This document shows positions 19,372 through 26,014 of a stretch of DNA of 26,014 nucleotides, in pieces. The stretch spans positions 1-26,014 of the forward strand of contig NW_025955468.1 of assembly GCF_022376445.1 (NCBI RefSeq). The letters run 5' to 3'. A model generated the notes under the pieces. The model saw only the letters and a list, made by a program, of their open reading frames with translations. It was not told the DNA's origin and made no database searches. Within the stretch, counting starts at the first letter, position 1. Every line of letters starts with the position of its first letter. The position numbers were made by a program, and so were the translations under genes. The stretch comes from Fomitopsis serialis (taxonomy: Eukaryota; Basidiomycota; Agaricomycetes; Polyporales; Fomitopsidaceae).

Positions 19372-22371
19372 ATGCCCGACTCGAAGCGCGTCACCCGATC
19401 GGTTGCAACCGAACAAGGCTCCGAAACGCCCAGGTCGACCAGGTCGACCAACACCCAGGCCGCAGGCGGCTCCATGAAAAATAGTAAATTCACGAAGGGC
19501 AAGGCGAAAGAAGTGGCCGCCAAGAAGAAGGGTCAGGAAAGGGAGAAGGAGAAGGAGAAGGAGCGACGCACTACTCGTGAGCGTCGTTTGTGCTGCAATG
19601 AACCTAACTGTTATCGCTGATGGCCTGCTTGAAAGAGGTCCGGAAGAGGGCGTCGAAGATAATGGCCGAAGAAGAATTATTGAGTGATGAAGAGCAACCG
19701 AAAACAAAAAAGAAGAAGTGTGCTGTGGTGGAGGACGAGGCGGAAGCCGATGAGCAGGATAAGGCAGTCGAAGACACGCCAGAAGATGTCGAGATGGAGG
19801 ATGACACTACTAGTAAGCAGCCTACTACCACTCGACGTACGTGGCAACCATGGTCTGCTGTACGTACACATTACTGACTAGACCGCTGCATTTCTACCAA
19901 GCCAAACCGAAGCCGGCATACGGTAAATTCGCGAGACCCGAGACGTCCTTGGATCCCGCCGAGGAGAATGTTGCACAAACACTGAGTAATTCACTTCATA
20001 TATCCACATTATTATTGGCTAAGCTATCAAATGTGTAGTCGGGGGCGGCGTGAAGCCAGGGAGAACGCTGGCAGTAGTCGTAAGGGCGGTGTGCTGAAAC
20101 CGACAAAACCTAAGTCTGGCGGTGGCAAGTCCACTCACGGTACTGCCAAACCGAAGGCACTGCCGGTGAGTGGGAAGGTAGGCAGTGATTTCTCGTACTG
20201 TGCGAAGGCTAAGACATAGCTCTGTTTCACATCGTCAGGACAAGGGTAAGGCCCGAGCAACAGGCAAGGATGACTCGGTCGAGAGCGAGCATGACCCCAA
20301 ATCAGACGAAGACAGCGATGGCGGAGGCAGCGATGATGCTTATGACGATGACGCAGGCGACGATGGGAGTCAGGTCGAGGATGAGGACGACGTCGACGAT
20401 GTAGGGCCTGAGTCTCAAGAGTCGGAGGACGGAGACGATGAGGGCGAGGACGAGGGCGATGTGGTAGTGAGTATCCTCTCTGGTTTATTGGTCGTGATTA
20501 GCATCGCATTGACTATCTGCAGGTCGTGTCTGAGACGAGGGCGCAAAGCAAGCCGGCTCTCGCCAAGTCGACGGGCAGTGGTCGAGACAGCAGCAGTCGC
20601 GCCAGGGTCGCCGACTTACCAGCCAAAGTCAGGACTCTCGTCTCGGCCGCGCAAAATTGTCTGCGACTACGCATTGCGCTCAACTCGGCGTGGACGAAGG
20701 AGGCTTCAGTCGCGTCCAAGCGGCTGCCAAGGAGGGATATACTAATCCGTGACAGTGTTCGCGACGCTTATGACAGACGAGGGACTGGCAACCATGCTGC
20801 CGACATCAAGGCCGCGTTTTGGCTGCTGGCCGACAAGAAGGACGACAAGAAGAAAGACAAGAAGGAAGCGGATCACACCCAGAAAGACAAGAAGAAAGCG
20901 AATGGCGATGCGAGCTCGGATGGTGACGAGGACTCGGAACGAGCCGCTTTGAGAGCGAAGGCCTACTCCGTGGTGAGCTCACACTCATTATAATTCACGA
21001 AAGTCGGAGGCTCTGATTCTTTCCAGGTCTGGACTTGCTCATCACAGACTCGGAACGAGCTCAAGAGGAAGGCGAAGCAAGTGATAGAGCAGACCTTCAA
21101 GCTTGGCAGCCTGACAGTTCCTCAAAGGACCGAGGTCGTCGTTTGGCTTCTCGAGACGCACCCAACGGAAGTGAATGACGGTTCCGGGACACGCAACATC
21201 GCGAACTTCGTCTTCGGGGCGTAGAGTTCCACTTCGATCGCAAGAAAAAGCTGGATCGAGAGGTACGTGCTCACACAGGGTGCAACACGTCAGAGCGAGC
21301 TCACTGCAATCCTAGCTTACCAAGGTCGAGCCCACGGAGCCATTCCGAAACGAATGCATCCCTGAGCTCATCTACCAGTACTACGGCCTGGCAGGACGCG
21401 GCGATGCGAACATCAATGCGGCCCTGGATGAGTTCAGCAAGATGCCCTTCAACCTCATCGCCCTCGCATGCAACGCGGTACGTATCCGCATCCTCGTCGA
21501 GTTCCTGCTCTAAGTTAAGCTACTCATACAATTGTAAACTAGATCGAGGCAGCACTGATGGAGGTAACGTCGCACAACCAGTCCATATTTTTCTCCGGCA
21601 AGCTTTTCGCGGCCAAGTAAGTAATTCTTAAGTTCTATTGCAAATGGTGAAAGCTCACCAACCATAGGTGGGATGGCACGATGGCCATCCTAGAGACTCT
21701 GGAAGACAGTGCCAGCGAGTACCTCGAAGAGACGCGAGAGCTCATATGGAAGCACATCAGGTAAGTTTTGAATCTAGACGGAAATTGTTACTGACCACAC
21801 ATACAGCAATCGTCTCAACGCTGGCCCCAACGCGCTCGAGGGAGTGACGGACAGCGATGAGCAGCCGGGCAGCTTCATCCCTTTGCTCCAGTTGCGTGCA
21901 TCAAAGGCGCAGAGCAGCAGCGACAAGCCCGGCACATCGAAGGCTGCGACCAAGCCGCCGTCGAGCACCGCGAAGAAGGGCAATAAATCCACCACATCAT
22001 CGAAGACCGCGGGCAAGCCGTCCGGCTCATCGAAAAGCGCGAAGACACCGAATTCTTCGCAGGCTGCGAAGAATCCACCCAGTCCATCGAGGAAGACTCG
22101 CGGTGCAGGCGCGTCGACTTCGAAGTCACAGAACCACCAACGGCGCGACTCTGACGGCAGCGAGGGCGGTGAAGCGGGTGGACAGGGCCACAGTGAGGAC
22201 GAAGGGGGCGCCGGACTCTCTGGCGAAGGCGGTGAAGGGGTTCAGACTGAGATCGATGAACTCCGCGGGTCTGGAGAAGGTGCGTGTTCAGTCGTCACTT
22301 GCCACCTACATGATCCCATTCAACATTTTCCAGACCGTGGCAGTGGAGCATCCACGAACGGCGGGGCCTGA
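19372..22371 (+). CDS. Large acidic/lysine-rich protein with a DUF6532-like core; one frame break
   Basis: Twelve exons can be modelled: 19372-19576, 19636-19836, 19902-19944 (end uncertain), 20039-20165, 20239-20466, 20523-20972, 21027-21262, 21316-21477, 21543-21616, 21668-21760, 21807-22279 and 22334-22371. With one missing base in exon 7 (near 21219, after FVFG) they sum to 776 codons plus stop. A charged N-terminal half (KEKEKERR, long Asp/Glu/Ser/Gly run) precedes a folded region from about LIRDSVRDAYDRRG through LKRKAKQVIEQTF, PFRNECIPELIYQYYG, PFNLIALACNAIEAALMEV and KWDGTMAILETLEDSA, whose order resembles the DUF6532 gene at 9921-11589. A Ser/Lys/Pro tail follows. The last intron is 54 nt and could be retained without changing the frame. 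The exon 3 donor is non-consensus; a donor at 19986 would require another frame shift. Function unknown. Confidence 0.72.
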
Positions 22372-22760
22372 GTAGGTCGATGGTAAGTCAATCAGTCATC
22401 TACAGAATTGAAGCATTTGCTCATTCAATCATCTCGTTCTACTATTGACCATCAAGTGTAGTATATGGTACTGCGTTCAAGGGTGTGTCGGTCGGTCGGT
22501 CCGAGTCGGTCGCTCTGCCATCAATGTTGTCTTAGTGGTATGTATAGTTGCTCCGAGTCGTGGCTTGTCATCTCGGTGTTGTTGTCATGTTGTATAAGTA
22601 GTACTGAACATTGTTGTACCAATATCATCGTCGTGTGGATCATGCCTAATGCACAAGGTGCATATTTGCGAATGGATTTGAGTCACATGAAGACAGAATC
22701 AGTGACAAAAAGCAACAATAAGTACAGCAAAATGGTGCTACATTACACATCCTCATCGCA
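22372..22760. other. Convergent 3' flank between two genes
   Basis: About 390 bases between the stops of the DUF6532-like gene (+) and the zinc-finger gene (-). It contains a short GGTC-rich run near 22490-22512 and AT-rich sequence that probably holds both 3' UTRs. Nothing coding is supported. Confidence 0.5.
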
Positions 22761-24615
22761 CTAAAGCATGCTTAAACAAGATTGGTGGAACTTCTTTTGC
22801 AGAATTGAAAGGGGGACTTGTGTAAATTGGTCTTTAGGCTCTTCAGCATGCTTTTTGTCTTCAATGCACCTATTATGACTGAATATGTAGGAAAAAGACA
22901 TATTGATTTTTCCTGATGTGGCTTCTTTCGCCAGCTGTGGCCTGTGTTTGACCTTCCAATGCTTGAATCGGTCCTGTTGCGTACCCTCGAAGCCGCACTC
23001 GTTCCAGTCACACTTTCCGACGACCGGCGCCGGCTCCGCCTTCGCGGGGTCCACCGCGTAGTGGTCGGCACGGATGTGCGACCAAACCTCCAACGCAGTG
23101 CCTTCCCTCCCGCACTTCTCCCCATCGCGAATCTTCCACCCACACGTGTTATCGACGGACGGAGGCGGAGGCGGATTCAGCGTGAGTTGGAGCATGGGTC
23201 GTGCCTTGGCTCGGGGTTGGTGAGGTGCCGGTCGGGGCGCGTGTCGCCGTCTTCATCGGCCTCAGATCCTCGTCTCCGCTTCTGTCCGGGCGTTGACGCA
23301 GAGAAGGCGAGTGAATCGGCAGGCACGTAGGATGATGTCCAAGCCGAGCTGGTATACGGCTGTATGTATGGCTGAGGGGGCGCGGATCGCACGAACGTAT
23401 GGACGAAGGTTCCGTCCAAAATAGGTGCAGATGGTGTGGTGATACCGGGAGCTCCTCCATCCTCCGATCTCGCACTGGACGCAGAAGCCGCAACGCTGAA
23501 TGCTCTGTACCCTTGCCGGGTCTCGACCTGGTCTTCCCTCACGCTATTACGCAGAAGCAAGATCGTCAGTTGCTGCATAAAGGGACGTTCGGCCGCGCCT
23601 ACGTACGGTATCTCGAATGCGGGCCTCATCGGCGCCGCGAGTGCCTGTGTTCCTGTGTAGTAGGTCGTCGTATGCGACTTATGCGCAGAGACGGGCGGCA
23701 GGGAATAAGGATGAATGCTCGGACGAGTGGTAGTGGTACCAGGGAAGCTGATGCAGCAATCGATTCAGTGAAAGTTGTCAATGAAGCGTCTGTATTGCAT
23801 ACCTGGTTACTGTCTCTGCGTGGTTGTCCAGCGTCACCCGAGATGACGATGCCTCAGGCTGAGGCTGCGACGAAATTGCAGGAGCCTGGTTCCCGGCCTG
23901 TCCGAGCTCCCACGATAGCTCCTTCCTGTCGTTGAGGCTGCTTGCGGGCAGCACTCCGGCTAGGATCACGGATGATACATAGTCAGTGTCTGTGACGAGG
24001 GCTTAGGAGACTACAAAGCTACTCACCTCTGTCTCGGAAGCGGTACTACCTTGCGCGCCGCCGGTGTTCCCGAGATGCAGACCGTCTGGACACCGGAGGT
24101 GGTGGTTGAGTAGGCGAAGGAGGCGAAGGTAAAGGCGATGGGGGCTGTGGAAAGTACAGCAGCGGAGGAGTGGACACGGGCGATGCTGATGATTCCGACG
24201 ATGGGCTCGTCGTAGTCAACGAAGGTGTGGAGAGTGACTCAGCACCAATGGACGGCGAGGCGCGGGGTCTGTTTGGTGTACGCGCTCTACCTCGTCGTTT
24301 GAATCGCCGGTCGAGTTGAAGACGACTGGCTCAGGCAAGCCCCTGGCGACGATGCGCCGTCAGTGAAGTGACCGGGTACAGTGTGTCCCAGTCTTACCTT
24401 TCGCCGATGTCAACTTCCTTCATGAACCCATCGCTATCCCAAAGATGATTGCTATCACCCGACCGGCTGTCGAAGTCGGGCTCCGGCAGCGATTCACTAG
24501 CCAACCATCAGCAGTCGGCTGTAAGATTGGACTGGGAGACATACAACTGGAACAACGCCGAGATCTCGGCAGCGTTGTTGAGCCCGAAGTCAGATATGTC
24601 GAGGTCTTGGAACAT
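22761..24615 (-). CDS. C2H2-like zinc-finger protein, probable DNA-binding protein; one in-frame stop and one frame break
   Basis: Six exons fit the minus strand: 24615-24545, 24496-24398, 24325-24027, 23959-23803, 23747-23607 and 23543-22761, with introns of 48-72 nt; with one missing base they sum to 516 codons plus stop. The N terminus is acidic (MFQDLDISDFGLNNAAE), followed by a Pro/Ser-rich, Arg-rich region (PLPSPPSPTQPPPPVSRRSA) and a KRRR patch. Two zinc-binding modules lie at about 22935-23145: CGWKIRDGEKCG...H...H and CDWNECGF...H....H. The frame changes near 23200 (a CCC run), just before MLQLTLNP. An in-frame TAG at 24046-24048 near the end of exon 3 is unexplained; an alternative donor at 24049 removes it but spoils the frame of exon 4. 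The architecture suggests a transcription-factor-like protein, as inference. It shares a 374-bp divergent promoter with the gene at 24990. Confidence 0.68.
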
Positions 24616-24989
24616 CGTCGACTTGCTGATGATGGGATTGAAGCTGATAACAATGGTAACCGGGGGGAGGGGAATCAGGTGTGGAAGGAAGGGATGCTGT
24701 ATAGATGAGGGGAGTGGATGCTAGTGAGAGGCGCAAGGGAAGAGGATGCGGAGAGGCGGTCGTCGCGGGTAGAGTAGTGAGCCGTGTTTGAGTTGGCGCG
24801 TGCAAATTAAATACCTCATTTCGCGCCCCGCTGAGTACGCTCTGATCCCACTCTCCCTTCCCGCCCGGCCCCGTCACTCCGCTCGCGCGAACCAGACCCA
24901 GCGAACCATTCGGAGCATTACCCTGCTCCGAACAGCCCTCTACGACAAGCTCGCCCGTCAGAGCCCCTCGCTCTCGCCCCAGAGACGAC
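24616..24989. promoter_or_regulatory. Divergent intergenic region (shared promoter)
   Basis: 374 bases between the start codons of a minus-strand and a plus-strand gene. It is pyrimidine/purine-skewed with CT-rich runs on the respective coding strands, and no clear TATA box is seen. Open frames across it on both strands are GC-driven and lack supporting splice structure. Confidence 0.5.
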
Positions 24990-25540
24990 ATGCGCGACTG
25001 CCCGCATCGAGACCAAGGCATATCCGGATTTGGGAACTGCGCACAGACCCCCAGCACCGACGGCCTCGTGCCGCGACTTCCTCAGCCATCGGCCGCCAGC
25101 CTGCCCTCGATATCTGAGCTATCTCGCAACTCCGGACTCGACGACGACCAGTTTTGGGTCTCTGCTGCCGAGGTCGACGACAATCCCTCCCACGTTCCAG
25201 TGGCTTCGGTGAGAGGGTACCACTCGGCAGCAGCCGAGCAGTCGTTCCATCCTATGGCTCTTCCAGCAAGCCTCGTCCTCCCAAGAGGCGGTTAGGTCGT
25301 ATACGCAGTCTCTGAAGCCGAATATCAGTCCATAGTCACATCCGAACGAGCTTGGCGCACTAAAATTTCTGTCCCCACCTCGAGTGGCTCACTCTCTACC
25401 GCCACCTTCACGCACCCTGAATGCTCCTACGTTGTTTCCTTGTCTTCCGCCGCCCGGGACGAGCGGCGCATCGATAAAGTAAGCGACATGCCTGCTCATT
25501 GTGCGACTTATTCAACTTACACGTCGTGCAACTGACATAG
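24990..25540 (+). CDS. Unrecognised gene, first two exons (3' part unresolved)
   Basis: Exon 1 is 24990-25208 (ATG, MRDCPHRDQGISGFGN ... LDDDQFWVSAAEVDD). An 87-nt GTGAGA...TTAG intron removes an in-frame TAG, and exon 2 is 25296-25478 (VVYAVSEAEYQSIVTSERAW ... SSAARDERRIDK), followed by a good GTAAGC donor at 25479 and a CATAG acceptor at 25540. Phases match across the first intron. After 25541 no frame continues cleanly; one missing base or a different acceptor is needed. Residues are Ser/Pro-rich and acidic with no motif I recognise. The frame is also open upstream of the ATG for about 45 codons without another ATG. The real gene probably extends toward the window end. Confidence 0.5.
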
Positions 25541-26014
25541 GCGTGGCACTCACTTTCGAACCATCGACGGACATCCTTTGCTTGATGGCAATGTCCTTCC
25601 CAGGCCCACGACGACGATAGCCCTGGAACTACAAGACGGATCTGTGGCCTGAACACCGTTACGAGCACGTCGTGGACCATCGTTTATGATCCGGTCTTCC
25701 TTTGCGCTTACCTCGGATGTCCAGGGGACGTCTCCAACGAATCCGCACCGTGATCAGGCTGTCTGGAATCGTCGAACACATTGACCCGTCGTGAAAGGGC
25801 TAAGGCTCCTCCTACTTGCTCTTCCGATGCTTGCCTCCGTCGTCCTGCTGCGCCAAGTTCCTTCGATGTTACACGACGACAAGGATCTCGTTATCTATAT
25901 ATGGCCGACGCTAACGTCGCTCACCTATGGGGGGACGCGTCTGACGGACGAACATCGGTACGTACTCGTCCCCAATGCCTTTTCACCTTTCTGAATACGC
26001 CAGACCTACAGGGC
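25541..26014. other. Window end, unresolved coding-like sequence
   Basis: Several short frames could be later exons of the preceding gene (for example a plus frame near 25542-25640). A possible separate start occurs at 25901 (ATGGCCGACGCTAAC) directly after a TATA-like TTATCTATATAT, running 19 codons to a GTACGT donor at 25958. Neither can be confirmed inside this window. Confidence 0.25.

Noticed and set aside
24590..25057. 155-codon minus-strand ORF over the divergent promoter
   Set aside because: It lacks an ATG start in a good context, overlaps exon 1 of the zinc-finger gene in another frame and exon 1 of the forward gene antisense, and is Pro/Ser/Leu-rich as expected of GC-rich shadow frames.

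Overview
The window looks like nuclear DNA of a basidiomycete fungus, probably an Agaricomycete. This is inferred from genes split by many 48-75 nt GT-AG introns, a fungal COMT-type O-methyltransferase, DUF6532-type genes and a Ty3-like Gag. I do not name a species.

Layout. 200-1382 (+): Rpn11, the JAMM deubiquitinase of the 26S proteasome lid, in six exons but with three single-base frame breaks. 3491-5107 (+): an intact six-exon SAM-dependent O-methyltransferase (448 aa). 7195-7343: a perfect 70-bp-arm hairpin. 7549-9425: a fold-back-like repeat element with diverged inverted arms and three arrays of a degenerate pentanucleotide (YRYGK). 9921-11589 (-): seven exons of a DUF6532-domain gene whose 5' end is cut exactly at the left end of an LTR retrotransposon. 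11590-17617 (+): that element, with ~980-bp LTRs, PBS and PPT. Its interior encodes no reverse transcriptase or integrase; one long Gag-derived reading frame with a zinc knuckle, Ser/Pro repeats and a membrane segment fills it. 17618-18225: a ~130-bp tandem repeat touching the 3' LTR. 18863-19147 (+): a half-domain related to 2OG-Fe(II) dioxygenases. 19372-22371 (+): a second, DUF6532-like gene. 22761-24615 (-) and 24990 onward (+): a divergent pair, a C2H2-like zinc-finger protein and an unrecognised gene that is incomplete here.

Two results cut across the window. First, nearly every frame break that can be placed (three in Rpn11, five in the retroelement ORF, one in the DUF6532-like gene, one in the zinc-finger gene) is one missing base, and most lie in short homopolymers, while splice sites and conserved residues are intact. 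This suggests residual sequencing undercalls at least as much as gene decay; an in-frame TAG in the zinc-finger gene is the exception. Second, the two flanks of the LTR element do not match: no target-site duplication is visible and the missing 5' part of the DUF6532 gene is not on the other side. This points to recombination between element copies, a later rearrangement, or an assembly join through a repeat.

The single-copy genes show no shared pathway. Long ORFs inside the tandem repeats are open in several frames on both strands and are artefacts of the repeat.
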